Source: Penicillus capitatus (lineage: Eukaryota; Chlorophyta). From it: DNA of 64,000 nucleotides. The translations under genes and the position numbers were made by a program. Shown here one piece after another: positions 1 through 10,787 of this stretch (position 1 is its first letter; each line of letters starts with the position of its first letter). The stretch spans positions 2,418,001 to 2,482,000 of the forward strand of contig OZ287694.1 in assembly GCA_965649825.1 (NCBI GenBank), written 5' to 3'. The notes beneath the pieces are model-generated. The model had not been told where the DNA came from. It saw only the letters and a list, made by a program, of their open reading frames with translations, and did no database searches.

Positions 1-402
1 AATCAGTGAACGCACTGTATCATGAAGCCTTCTTCGTCTTTGGCGCACGTCAAACTCGGCCGGACGTTAGGGTCCCCGCGGAACGTCAGACGCGGAGTGT
101 TGACTTCGATGGCGGACGGCAGCTGTATGTCCTCGGTGACGACGAAGACGGCATTCCGCCGGGCACCTGCGACCAGCTCGTTGAATTGATGCACGTTTTG
201 GCTTGTGATGATGATTTCTTTTCCACCGCGCTGCTGCAGCTGTCGCGTCTTTGTCACTGCGCGACGGAAAACACAAACACGGTTTATCTCTTCCTAAGAC
301 AATTAAACAAAACGCACTGATTTCTTCGCCCGAAACGACACATCGTTGCATAATAAAGACAAAAGCCATGGCAATATGCAAAAGATACGCTCTCTTCGAC
401 AT
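1..402 (-). CDS. Beta-helix/TRP-like receptor paralogue, 5' exons only (runs off left edge)
   Basis: Exon 1 (402-318) starts at an ATG and encodes a signal peptide beginning MSKRAYLLHIAMAFVF. A 61-nt GT-AG intron (317-257) follows, and exon 2 (from 256) enters the start of the beta-helix domain and leaves the window. The protein matches the first about 110 residues of the complete gene at 12367-17434, including a TFRGDPNVRPSLTC stretch, and the intron has the same position and length. The rest of the gene lies outside the window, so whether it is intact cannot be judged. The exon-2 frame meets the same TGA at the window edge that is seen in the complete paralogue. Confidence 0.7.
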
Positions 403-3049
403 CTGTTCAGGAACGGTCTTTTTGCTGCCTTCTTAAAGAGTAAACAAAACGCAAACGAGATACTTTGGATTGTGCGGCGAGAAGTATCGTCGAGTTTTCG
501 GAAAGGAAACAGAGACGGCTTTCGCTACTTGAACTCTTTCGGTCGTTAGTGCCACCAGATGTCTAGCAGTCAAAAAAGAGTGGCAAAAAGACACGCCACA
601 TGCGATGTGACAGTTGTCCTTGTCGCGACGCTCGTAAATGGCCTAAACTACCGTTGAACATGGAACAAAAGCGTTCGCTCGCCGTCAAGGACGTTTTACC
701 CTCGCCACTCACAAAGCCTCAAGCTGCAGTGCCACGATGAGCCGAACGCGATCTTCTTTGTGTGTGTTGCATCCCCTTCTGTCTTCTAAATGTCGATGGA
801 TTCGATAAAATGTGCAGAAACGCGAGAATTGAAACCTGACAATCGAAGAAGTCGACAATGTCGAAGGGGTGTCTCCCTGCGTCGGAGAACTTCTCTATTG
901 TCGTTTACTTCGTCGTGTCGCGAAGCATTCGAAGAAGAAGAGGTCACCAGAGATGTGATCGAAAGCGTGGTAGGGAACAAGCCATTCGCGACAACCAGCA
1001 CGAGGCTATCTTTCAATGCATGTCGGCGAATTTTAAGTCCCCTAAGTGCTGTTGTTCAAGATCGGGAAGCTAGCTTTGAAGGCTGACGGACGCAGGTCCT
1101 CTTGGATGCGAGTCGCCGGCGAACTGTGTGGTTAGTAACTCTTTAACTAATGACGCGTGCTTTAAACTGTCAGGTCTGAATACCGGAAACCTTACGTGTC
1201 ACCTCATCTGTCATCGTTACGTCATGCACGTTAGTGTTTCTACCGTTGTCAGTGGACAGCTGTCCAAAGAATTACATAAATTCTGACAATTATTGTACAA
1301 ACAGTCTTTGTAAGCCTTACGCCTTCGTCGTTAACCCGTCCGTTGACAAAACACGTCACCGTCCATCTCATTTTCGACGTCGGGCCGTTTCCGAGGCACA
1401 CCTCTACCGCCCCAAGGACTTACGGCACCGTTCACACCAGCCATTTCTGATACATCCGTCGGTTGCACCGCAATCGTTACTCAAAACTCTTGTCAACAAT
1501 GTCCACGCAAGAGAAACTAGTAAGAAAACCGGACGAATCACGATAGGTGGCTTGCATTCTTTGCGGCTGGCATCACTGTTTGTTACAAAGCATACGAAGA
1601 CGCACGACTTCACGTGTTTTGACACACTTGTCGTTGACACGAAGCAAGACAGTCAGATTACATGATGCAATGCAACACTACGTACTTCGTCAGTCTTGTT
1701 GAGACGTTCGCGAAAAACTTATCACGCATGAGTCAAACATGACATCACGCATGACGCCCACGATGAGAAGCACCACGTCATGTGGCATTCCGACTATTTA
1801 AAGGGTCATGATTTTTTTATGCGCCATAGTTCAAGATACTATTGCGACGTACCTTTCCCGCGTGTCCATCCGACCACGCAGGCGGAAGCCCGAGACCCGC
1901 CATTCACATGGTATCGAAGCGAAACTATTCTCAGGATCCCCAACGAATATCTACGAGCTCAGTTTGCGGAGTGGTTTCCAAATCGCGGTTCCGCTTAGTT
2001 GTTGTTGTTGTGGCCTTAGTCATTTCCCCAGAGCGTTTGCAGAGACCCATGGAGACACCCAACGAAGATGTGCGAACACGGCATAGCGAGAGAAGTCGTT
2101 TTCGTCGCGGGCCCTACTTCGAAGAGCTAATTTCGTGCTTCCGTGCGCTTGCCGAGAAGAAGATATCCGCTGCGTATTTCAAGACAAGCGCTTCCGCTCT
2201 TCAAACATTTGTGGAGATTCCGGGAAAGTGAACATAAAGAGGAGTTGGATATTCGGAGTAAGACTTTGCGAGCAGCTCGGCCGTGGGAGAGTGGATGCGT
2301 CCATGTCAAGAGTGCCTCGGAGTCTTCGTTACAGACTATTTAGACGGGGAGGTCGCAGTCGCGCACAAACCGTCCCGCGTGGCGCTACGCCGGCAGACGA
2401 TTCAGTGGTGGAGGCCATGGCATAAGAAAGGCGAGAGAGGCATGCGCAATAATGTGACTGACTCTCCATGGTCGAAGCATGGGTATTTAACGCGAGAACT
2501 GTTCTGTTGTATTCGTCTAGCTGTGTAACTAACCATTATCGATGGAGTTTTCCGCCACCGGCACGTCCTCCTCGAGTCCTCGCATGCCCCACGAGTCAGA
2601 ACAAGTTCGTGCCAAACATGAGGAAATCTGGGAGAACGTCTAGCTCGAGGGGAATGGCAAGGAAACTTCATAGGAACGGTGCTTGTTTTCGGTTTGCATG
2701 TTCAAATCTGTGTGGAATAAACACACTCCTATCGAAGCAAATAGTTAAAGTGAAGCGACACAAAAAGCGGAATGTATCGGCAGAACGGACATCTGAGTTT
2801 TACGTTCGATGTTGAGGGAAGCACTCTGGAAAGATGGTATGTAGCAGCATGCGTTAGGGTTTATTAAAGAAATGTGACCATGGAGCGGGGCCTTGCAATC
2901 GACGAATCGTGTTTGCGCTAGTGTCCTTCTCCGCTGCCGGTCCGGCCCTACGCACTACGATATCGTGCGATACAATACAGCGTTGTCCGTGATGTAACGT
3001 TGACGGAATAGCGACGCCTTTTGTGGTGAAGACTGTCGAAATCTAGTAC
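403..3049. other. Intergenic part of the duplication, no recognised gene
   Basis: This 2.6 kb aligns with 17435-20238. It holds many medium-length open frames, none with a recognisable domain. One plus-strand frame (2468-2815, 115 codons) stays open in both copies, with length differences in multiples of three, and is discussed as a finding. No RNA gene was seen. Confidence 0.5.
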
Positions 3050-3606
3050 CTCTTGTGAAGAACTTCCTCCTGCAGCCTCACCCTCCATGTCCCATAGAAT
3101 GTCCTCGGCATGGACGCGTATCCCCCTTTGCTTGCGCGGCGGCGGAGAGGTCGACGGGGAGAGTGAGTGCATGATTCGTCTCCAGGTTGGCTCATCTCAC
3201 AAGCGCAGCGGATGTCTTGAAGAAAGATGAGGATGGGCAGGAATTTCGGATGCCGTGCCACCGGTTGCAGCGAAAGGACAACTTGTTACAACGATGATAG
3301 ACAGCAAGTGTTTTGTCAAACAGAAACAGATCGTATGCGATTCACAGACACAAGTGTAAACTCAGATGTCAAGCGAAAGAGGTGTTTTGTGTCCGACCCT
3401 CGCTTGAAAACTCAATCCCCGATGTGACGACAGGAAGAACACATGAAATTCAAGACTGAGTCCCCAATGAGATTCTAGAAGCTTCCTAGGAACGTCAGTG
3501 TGAACTTCATAAGACCTTACTCCTAGTCATTCTGACGCACGCCTACTCATCACGACGTCCCATCGGCGTTCCTTCAAAAACGCACCACCATACTTTGACA
3601 GATATG
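3050..3606 (-). mobile_element. Inserted inverted copy of an LRR gene's promoter and start
   Basis: The other duplication copy reads straight from GTAC (20235-20238) to ATTACTC (20244), but here about 552 bp separates them, so this is an insertion made after the duplication or lost from the other copy. Its reverse complement matches 10420-10930: the promoter-like region, a GTGAGATGAGCCAACC block and the coding start of the LRR gene there (shared VHADDIL/VHAEDIL and GEAAxGSSSQ residues). It is therefore a mobilised fragment of an LRR gene family member, with coding sequence truncated after a few dozen codons. I see no clear target-site duplication or terminal repeats, so the mechanism is unknown. 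Confidence 0.75.
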
Positions 3607-4029
3607 ATTACTCTTTGGTCTCACGATTGCACACTTCACGTATGATGCCTATCCTTCTTCGACTTTCAGAGGTAGATGTTTCGGTGTTAACGCGTTAGAA
3701 GACTTTTGCTCTCTCGCGAGTTGCCGTTTGGCGACACGAGACCGTTTCGTCGGTTAAGACCTCGAAGAGATTCGTAGCAATCGAACGACGTGCGTGCAAG
3801 CTGATTCGCAGCAACCATCGTCCGTTCAAAAGCATGTCCGTCGCACAGCGCCCCAATAACCCAGATGGAAAAAAGCAGCTGTCACATCAACTTCTCATTT
3901 ATTGACGCTCGCTTCGGCACATGAAATACAGTAATGAACGCGGAATATCCAACGATATTCCGACGATAATGTATCGACTACTGTGTCTTTATTGAACACA
4001 GCATTTGGCAGTTCTGTAAGATGATTGCG

Positions 4030-5158
4030 TCAAACGGAATCTCCGAAACTTCTGCCCAGCTCTTCGTTAATTGCAGCTCGCATCTCTTCGTAGCTGCTGT
4101 GTCCTGTGACCGGCTGCATCATGGCACGCCACTTTGCGTCCATCTTCTGATGCATCTCTTCGGAGAGCAGTCTATTCCCATCTCCCAGCCTCCCATTGCG
4201 AACTCTGCCTTCGTGCGTATGGACACCGTAATAGCGCGGAAGGCCCAGCGCCTCGTTCCTGGCGATCTTGATCTGATGCGAATCGAACTTGTGCTTGTGC
4301 TTCTTCATGAAGTCGAAGGACGCCTAAGAACTGTCTATCGAACAACAGGTAGAAACATCGACGGAGAAATGCTTTGCCTGTTCCTCCACGAGCTTCAGCA
4401 GCTTGGGATCGTCTGCTCCCACGTTCAGAAACTGAGCGACCAGGCGGATGCATTGCGTCAGATCGGCCTTCATGTCCTCGTAGTGCAGCCACAAGACGTC
4501 TGCGTCTTTGCGGCGAGGATACCACGAAACTGGAAAACAAACACAGTCAGTGAGAGACTCGAGCGCCATCCATCCCTTACCCATATGCTGCATTTGCGGC
4601 GCGTTGGCCAGAGGCATGTTCGATACCTCTTGTATCATCATCCACTCAACAAACTCGTCCATATTTATTTCGCCTTCCTCGAACACCCAGTTCTGAAGAA
4701 AGAAGTAATAGGATACAGTAGAGTCCTTCGGATTTCTGCGAAGCAGTCGACGGTGCGTACGAATCAGCAGCAAGACGCATACCCCACCTGACCAGAACGA
4801 TGTGCTTGCCGAATCCCTTAATGGCCATGTCATAAAGGCAATGCGTCCTGAAGAGACGGGGCGGCTCGAATGGCTGGGACGACTCCAGTTCGCGTTCGTG
4901 CTCATACTCGTAATAGAACTCGATGAATGGGATGACGAAATCGACTTCGTCGAAGTTCATGTCCCCTCCGGAACGAAGTCCGTGCATAATCTGCTGCATC
5001 CAAGCCGTTCCTGACTTTATTCCCGTCGACAAGAGAACGTCGTCTGGACTCGGCTGGAAACGCAGCGTCTTTTCGAGGTACTTAGGGTTTCCCGCCGAAG
5101 AAAGTCGATGAAAAAATTTCTGAACACCCGGAGGAGGTTCTGCTCCCGAAACATTCAT
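4030..5158 (-). CDS. Cytosolic-type sulfotransferase, copy A
   Basis: Likely transfers sulfate from PAPS to a hydroxyl or amine acceptor. Four exons (5158-4788, 4735-4581, 4529-4378, 4323-4030) give 323 residues, normal for the family. Exon 1 carries the 5'-phosphosulfate loop (TGIKSGTAW; family form YPKSGTTW) and a FEPPRLFRTH segment. Exon 2 opens with the 3'-phosphate-binding RNPKDSTVSYY. Exon 3 has LWLHYEDMKADL. The C-terminal RKGxxGDWK motif is replaced by RNGRLGDGNRLL. Introns are 51-54 nt; intron 3 starts with GC (CAG|GCAAAG). Start chosen at MNVSGAEPPP, shared with copy B. Its neighbour on the same strand is the broken PUS10. Substrate cannot be predicted. Confidence 0.88.
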
Positions 5159-5341
5159 CTCGAAAACGTATTTGCTGAAAGCATACAGACGGAAGAAAGA
5201 GCAACGGATTGAAAAACTGACTGCGAGACTCTACAAAACAAATTTCGAATGATTACGAATGCAACCATTACGCGAAAAGACGTTTCCGGCAAAGATGACG
5301 TCACTTGCGTCCAAGACGTACGACAGCATCTACAGACACGT

Positions 5342-6056
5342 CTACGGCACAGACGCTTCCTCCGTTTCACACTTCTGTTTCTTCCTGGGGACGTCGAGCT
5401 GGTTCTCTTCGAGATCCAGATCCACGTGTGTCACGTCGAGGGCACAACACTGAGCGGCGTCCACATCCAACAGATCCGCCAGACACGGATGCGTTCGGCC
5501 GAAGTCCCCGTGGACGAACTCCTTTATGTAGCACCCCGCCGACGTGCAGACCTCCAGTGTCAGATACCGTCTGTGGTGCCTGACCGCGGCGGCTTTCATC
5601 CAGTGGACCACTTTGCTGCGTGCCGCGTTGGCCCGACGGTGCGCCACTCGAAGGGGCGTCCACTGCGTGACATCCACGTCTCTGAGGCCGTTGAGTCGCT
5701 CTATGTCACTCGACGTGACGTCCCGGGAGATCCACACCAGTGCGAGATAGCTCTTCTGCATGTCTTCCTCCCCGGACTTCATGCAGAGAATGGAATCCCT
5801 TTTCGCCACCTGCCAGTCCCGAACGAGCACGCCTGTAGTCCGATCCGACGTCTCTCTCAGCAGCTGATCCAGGTCCTCCCTACGATCCAATCCAGAACGC
5901 GATTGGAAGGGGAGCTGTGGCTGTGGACACAAGACGTAGTGAGTGTCTGGGGATGAGGGTTTGTGATCTCGAAAGTGAAAGGCCGTTCTGTGCCCAGATT
6001 TCGAACATCCATGTCTTCCCGACCGGGGGGAATGAATTTAACGCTGTCACTGGTGA
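5342..6056 (-). pseudogene. PUS10: PUS10 tRNA pseudouridine synthase, 5'-truncated copy
   Basis: The catalytic-half exons match the copy at 21985-22849. The motif GREDMDVRNLGTERPF is present with changes (MLGTG to NLGTE), and the C-terminal exon retains GCYIKEFVHGDFGRTHPCL. Upstream of codons for GITSDSVKFIPPG the similarity ends at about 6057 and Ty3/gypsy-like pol sequence begins, so the exon that starts the other copy is cut through. With no start codon, no promoter and an altered core motif, I call it a pseudogene created by retroelement insertion or by a rearrangement at the duplication junction. The C-terminal exon frame is still open, so decay is recent. Confidence 0.8.
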
Positions 6057-6057
6057 T

Positions 6058-8930
6058 ACCCTTACCGAGTCCCTGCGAAGCGAGCTGGCAAGTCGTTTTC
6101 CTGACGTAAGCGACCTGAGCCGGCACCCTATCGTGCCCGCAATGGAGCCCCTCCGAGTAAGAGAGAGAAGTTTGTGGGATTTACACGAACTTTGAATCCC
6201 TCCGAGCAAGAGCCGACGAAGTCTGCTGGACACCACCCAGACAACAGGGACTGCGCACGTCCTACAAGACGGAACAAGACGCCGATCAACGCAAGATAGC
6301 CGAACAGCTAGAGCACTATGTTCAACGAGGCTATCTCCGACTAGTCTCCATGAGTGAGCGAGTGGCGTTGCGCCCGTTCTATCTATCTCCAAGAAGGATG
6401 GAAGCTACAGATTCACCAACGATTTTCGTTGGTTGAACGCTCACTTCAAGAAGCATGGAATGACCTAGATCGATGGCTAGCGGCGACTGTGGGACGTGGA
6501 TCCAGCCTGGAGATACTTTGCCAAGCTAGACCTTAAGGACGGTGTGAGCGACAGACGCTCGCGACAGAGACGGATGGGACATAATGATAGAAGATAAATT
6601 GTCGCGAAAAACGACAGAGCGTCCCTTTAAAAAAGTTTCGCTAGGGTTTTGTGTTTCGCCGCGATTTTCGCGTTCGCAATGCAAATAGCACAGACGGCTT
6701 CTTCGCAATCCCATTGTGCCCGGAACTACAGACCGCGTTCGCCTCCACGTGGCAGGATCACCGCTACGCCTGGTAGCTACTGTCGCAAGGATGGTCCTGG
6801 AGTCCGATACTCTTCGCAGAACGTGTCGCAGAGATTGTCCAGGGGCTCGGTGCGGTACAATATGCTGATGATCTCCTTGTCGGTGGCACCACCCTGAGGA
6901 TCTCTGTGACCGCGTCCGAAGTATCTTTGCTCGCTTTCAGGAGTTCGGCCTCAAGATCAATCTGGCAAAGACCGAGTTCTTGCTGACGAAGGTTAAATTC
7001 CTGGGGATGGAGCTGTCACATGGGTCGTGGACGCTCACGGAGTAATTTCGCAGCCGCTGGGCGCAGTTCGGAGAAGTGACGCATTAGAAGGATCTTGAAC
7101 GCCTCATCGGGGTGCTCTTCTATCCGAGGCGAACCATCATAGACTTCGAGAGACCTATGGTGCCCCTTCGACAGCTACTCGCGTAGGCCAAGGCAAGAAA
7201 GCAGAGCAACGAATGGTGGGGCCAGGCTCGGCGCGAAGTCTGGGAGGTACTGCTGCAAGCGCTGGACCGACAAGTGCTCCTTGAGCTGCCCGGACTCCGG
7301 ACGAAGCAATACATCTTGGAAACGGACTGGTCGGGTGAATACGTGGGGTATCTGCTGTGGGCAAAGGGGCTTGAGCGGGAACATGACGGGGATACGTCGG
7401 ACAGTGGCGCGACGCGGACGCGCCAACGCGTGTGCGGAAGTGGAGGGACTGTGCAGAGTCAAAGCTAAGACTGATTACATCGCGCGCCCAGTCAGCTTTA
7501 TAGCCCTGGCGCCCGCGGACCGCTGTCATGTCAAGCAGCGGACAGCCTGTCCGGTCCGCGGGGCCGCAACCGTTATCACGTACCCATCAGAACACCTCGT
7601 CGACCGGGGCAGCAAGAGCGTGCCGGAGAGAACCTTCTCCTTTCTCGGCGAGCTCAAGGCAATCGTGTTGGCGTGTCAGACAACGAATCCGCTGCGTGGG
7701 GATCTTTCTCTACTGATTCGAACGGACGACCAAGCCGTTGCTGAACAGCTCAACGCCGCCACGCCCAGCCTCAAGGACAAGAGGGTGATGCGTTTGCTCG
7801 GGTGGCTGTTGGGAAACGAAGACTTCATTTTCGAGTTCGTCCCCGGTGCGGAAAACTAAGGTGCAGACCTGCTGTCAAGACCCCGCAAAAAGGCGGCCGC
7901 GGCTGAAGTATCTCAGAAAACGACGTGTCCGACTCGAAATCGGCTAAGGCAGATCCGGAAGGCCCGTGAGGGGTACTTCAACTGGCAGCCAACGCTGTGG
8001 AATTTTCGAGCTTCCGGCGCCAGGTGACCAGAAATGCGCAGCCATGTCCACCGATTCGTCCAAGGGTTCCCACAGTGCCAAGCGTACGGTCGGCAGATAC
8101 AACGACCTGTCTGAGGTTCGTGGGACTGTCCCCGCCCCAACGACTTCATCTTCTGCGACTTCTTGGGACCACTACGCTGGACAAAAGAAGAAGGCGGCGT
8201 ACACATCTTTGTGATGATCGACGGCTTCAGCCGATATGTCAATCTCATCGGAGCAGCTGGCCGACTACCGAGCCGGCGAAAGCGGGCATACGCAAGTGGA
8301 GGTACCACCTCGGGTCGCCTCGCCGAGTAGTGAGTGACCAAGGTGCTGCATTCGTCTCCACGGACGTCGACGAATACTGCAGCCGTCACCACATCGAACT
8401 GGCCCGTTCCCGGCGTACGCCCACTGGAGCAATTTAATGGCAGAACGCGCCATCGGCACGATCTTGGGTCACATTCGCCGCGAAGGGCTGCGAGGCCAAT
8501 GGTCAGAGCTCATCTCGCACGTCGAAGCCACATACAACAACTCGTTGTCACTCGGCGATCGGATACTCACCAAAAGAAGTCATGAAAGGGGAGCACCCCG
8601 ACACGACTCGGCTCACAGACGTAGAAATAAGAAGAATTCGCGAAGCGGCCCGTCAGCGATCCGAGAACTAGCGTTGCAGACGAAAAGCAAGGCACGAGCG
8701 ATCCATCCTGTCGAAGCGAGACTTGAGAAACGGTGACGAGGTGGCAATATGGGTGCCCCGCCCGGCAAATAAGTTAGCGCCCTAGTGGGAATCTGGTTGG
8801 CGCGTCTGCACCATCGTCACCCCGCACATCATAGAAGTCGAAGCTCCGGATGGAAGAACGCACAAGTCCTGTCACGCGCACCAACTACGATTGCTCCGTG
8901 GATAAATGCGGAGGGATGCTGCTCGGTGAT
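6058..8930 (+). mobile_element. Degenerate Ty3/gypsy-type LTR retrotransposon pol
   Basis: Translating across frames gives the pol domains in Ty3/gypsy order. Reverse transcriptase: RFTNDFRWLNAHF (near 6409), FAKLDLKDG (near 6514), QYADDLLVGG (near 6858) and KVKFLGMELS (near 6990). RNase H: ETDWSGEYVG (near 7316), LLIRTDDQA and ADLLSRP (near 7863). Integrase: a damaged zinc knuckle with one Cys replaced, DFLGPLRW and MIDGFSRYV (about 8155-8240), VVSDQGAAF (near 8329) and an AERAIGTI glutamate segment (near 8440), then a C-terminal tail around 8720-8890. The motifs fall in different frames, with several stops and frameshifts, so it cannot encode a working polyprotein. Gag and protease are absent upstream because the element begins directly at the PUS10 breakpoint. 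Confidence 0.85.
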
Positions 8931-8934
8931 TACC

Positions 8935-9320
8935 TGCGGAAAACTCCTTGTGCCTCGAAGTTCATAACGGTTGACAACGGATGCGCGTTTGCACAGGAAA
9001 CCTCCCAGCGGTTAGGGGATAGCTTCCCGCCGCGGGGTGAAGCTTCCAACGGATACCGTGAACTTCGAATGAACAATATGGTAACCACCGGTCGGGGCGC
9101 ACGCGTGGAGCGTGGCCTCGGAGGTTACGTAAGTATAAAAGCGGTCGCCCGCACCGGAGCTTTACCATTCGCTCGCACCAGTCTTTCGCTGCACTCGGTT
9201 TCTTCGTTCTTGTTCTTGCCGTCATCCTTGGAACGCTCGCCGAGTTGTGGTCTGCGGTAGCGAAGGAATTCTGTATTAGTTTCTCCGTGTTTTTAACGTT
9301 CTACCTCTTCGAGTCATTGG
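8935..9320 (+). repeat. Candidate 3' LTR or promoter segment of the retroelement
   Basis: This follows the end of the integrase region. It carries a TATA box (TATAAAA at 9134-9140) after a GC-rich stretch, and a pyrimidine-rich segment downstream, as expected for a U3/R boundary. No second copy occurs upstream of pol, so it cannot be confirmed as an LTR. It could equally be the promoter of whatever lies at 9320-10150. Confidence 0.35.
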
Positions 9321-10400
9321 TTACTATCGTCATGAAGAGAGAGAGAGAGGAGTTCCTCCATCTCGCGTGAAAAGCTAGCCCGAGCGACCAGTCTCTGACG
9401 CGTGGCACCGGCCTTCTTCTCGGAGAGCCTCACACCCGCGGCGGGGCGGAGCTTGAGAGAAGCCCGATTGGCGGAAGTCGGGGAGCTCTGCCGCCCACTC
9501 ACTTTAGCCGACCTCATCGCCGAGATCGAGAGGCAATGTGAGATGGAGACAACAAGAGCGAGTGCGGCCGTGGAAACCCCAAGAAAAGCAGCTCGAACTG
9601 AGCAGAGAACGTCTTGCCAAGGTCGGCATGGGAGTGGCCGTGGGGGGTGAGGGGAGGCTCGCGCCGAAGGGTGCCAAACCCCCTACCCCCTCGACCTCCA
9701 TCGCCTACGTCTCCGGGGTCACCGCTCTCCCCGGCACGGACCCTCCCACCGCCCCTCACCGCCCCTCACCGCCGTTCGTCGACCGCCAGGGCCGCGGTTT
9801 ATTTCCACAGCAGAACTCGTGGAACTCACAATGCCACATTGCTTTCTCATTGACCCCGAACTCTCTGGGTACGTGATTGGCCGACCATCGGCGGGGCTTC
9901 TTAGCCTCCGCATTCAGCCTCTCCAAGGATCCCTTCCGCTTGGTATCGAGGGGCTGGTCATCCGCAGCAAAGGCGGCACGAGCGAGATCGTCGGGAGCAC
10001 AGCAGCATGCGTAAAGTTGGAATTCGACACCGAAATCCTCAACTTCACGGTGGCCAGGGACAGAGTGAAGACGCGACTAGCAAAGGAAGTGATGCGCCCC
10101 TTGCGCCTCTCTCGGGACCAAGTGAATGGGGCTCTCCGCCTGGCGTAGACAACACGGGCAGGAATTCCGGACCCATGAGCATTTAGGTCCCCGTGCCCAC
10201 TAAGGACCTGCTGTACTTCCTCCTGCTGCTTCTTGTAGTTCTCTGTTTGGGTTGGTTATCTTTTGCTCCGCCATCGGAGTTTGCACAACGAGAAGGCGGG
10301 TGCGCCCATGTGAAAGAATGGCGCCGTTCTGACGGAACAATGATAGGACGTCTGTGTAATAGTGACATCCCTGTCACTTAGCGTTTGTCGCGTCTTTGGC
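9320..10400 (+). other. Uncharacterised remnant, possibly gag-like
   Basis: After a GA-rich microsatellite (9334-9352) the plus strand has charged, frame-broken coding-like sequence: about 9402-9650 (an Arg/Glu-rich helix-like stretch including LTLADLIAEIERQCEME) and 9819-10148 (109 residues starting MPHCFLIDPELSGYVIG). Position after a TATA-bearing LTR-like segment would fit the gag/leader of a second, nested element. I see no CCHC knuckle and no D(S/T)G protease triad, so this is only a placement-based guess. 10150-10400 holds nothing recognisable. Confidence 0.25.
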
Positions 10401-10570
10401 TGTGCGACGTAATCGTCGTCGCTGAGTAGCGCTGATTAGGAATGGTCATGTTGACTATGAATGAGTTCCTATGAAGTTCGCTCTGAACTTCCCGGAACGT
10501 TCTAGAACTTCACTAACAACTCACTCTTGAACCTCTTGGAGTTTTCCTGCCTTCACATCAAAAGGCCGAG

Positions 10571-10577
10571 TATTTAA
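10571..10577 (+). promoter_or_regulatory. TATA-like box of the LRR gene
   Basis: TATTTAA lies about 210 bp upstream of the MSQPGD start-like codons at 10788, in the block that is also present in the 3050-3606 insert. The insert copy has lost the TATTTAA match, having GGATTGA-type sequence there instead. Confidence 0.35.
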
Positions 10578-10787
10578 GCAAGGCTTGGACACACAAAACA
10601 TCGTTCGCTGGACAGCTAAGTTTATACTTGTGTCTTCGAACCGCATACAATCTGTTTCTGTTTGTCAAAACACTCGCTGCCTATCGTTATTTGTAACAAG
10701 TTGTCTCTTCACTGCAAAACCTGTTGGTGTGGCCTCCGAGCTCTCGCCCATCCTCATTTAACTTCAAGACTTCCGCTGCGCTTGTGA

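Larger units (their letters stand above)
1..6056. repeat. Left copy of a tandem segmental duplication
   Basis: This segment aligns along its length with 17036-22680, in the same order and orientation: 5' exons of a beta-helix gene, about 3 kb of intergenic sequence, a sulfotransferase, and PUS10 exons. The offset is about 17,034 at the left end, 17,189 near position 3049, 16,637 near 3607 and about 16,641 through the sulfotransferase, so several indels separate the copies. The biggest difference is a 0.55-kb insert at 3050-3606. Homology stops abruptly at about 6057, inside PUS10, where retroelement sequence begins. The left end continues outside the window. Confidence 0.9.

Noticed and set aside
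4021-4791. Plus-strand frame of 256 codons
   Set aside because: Antisense to the last three exons of sulfotransferase A.
9819-10148. Retroviral-type aspartic protease
   Set aside because: Position was suggestive, but no D(S/T)G triad or flap motif is visible.
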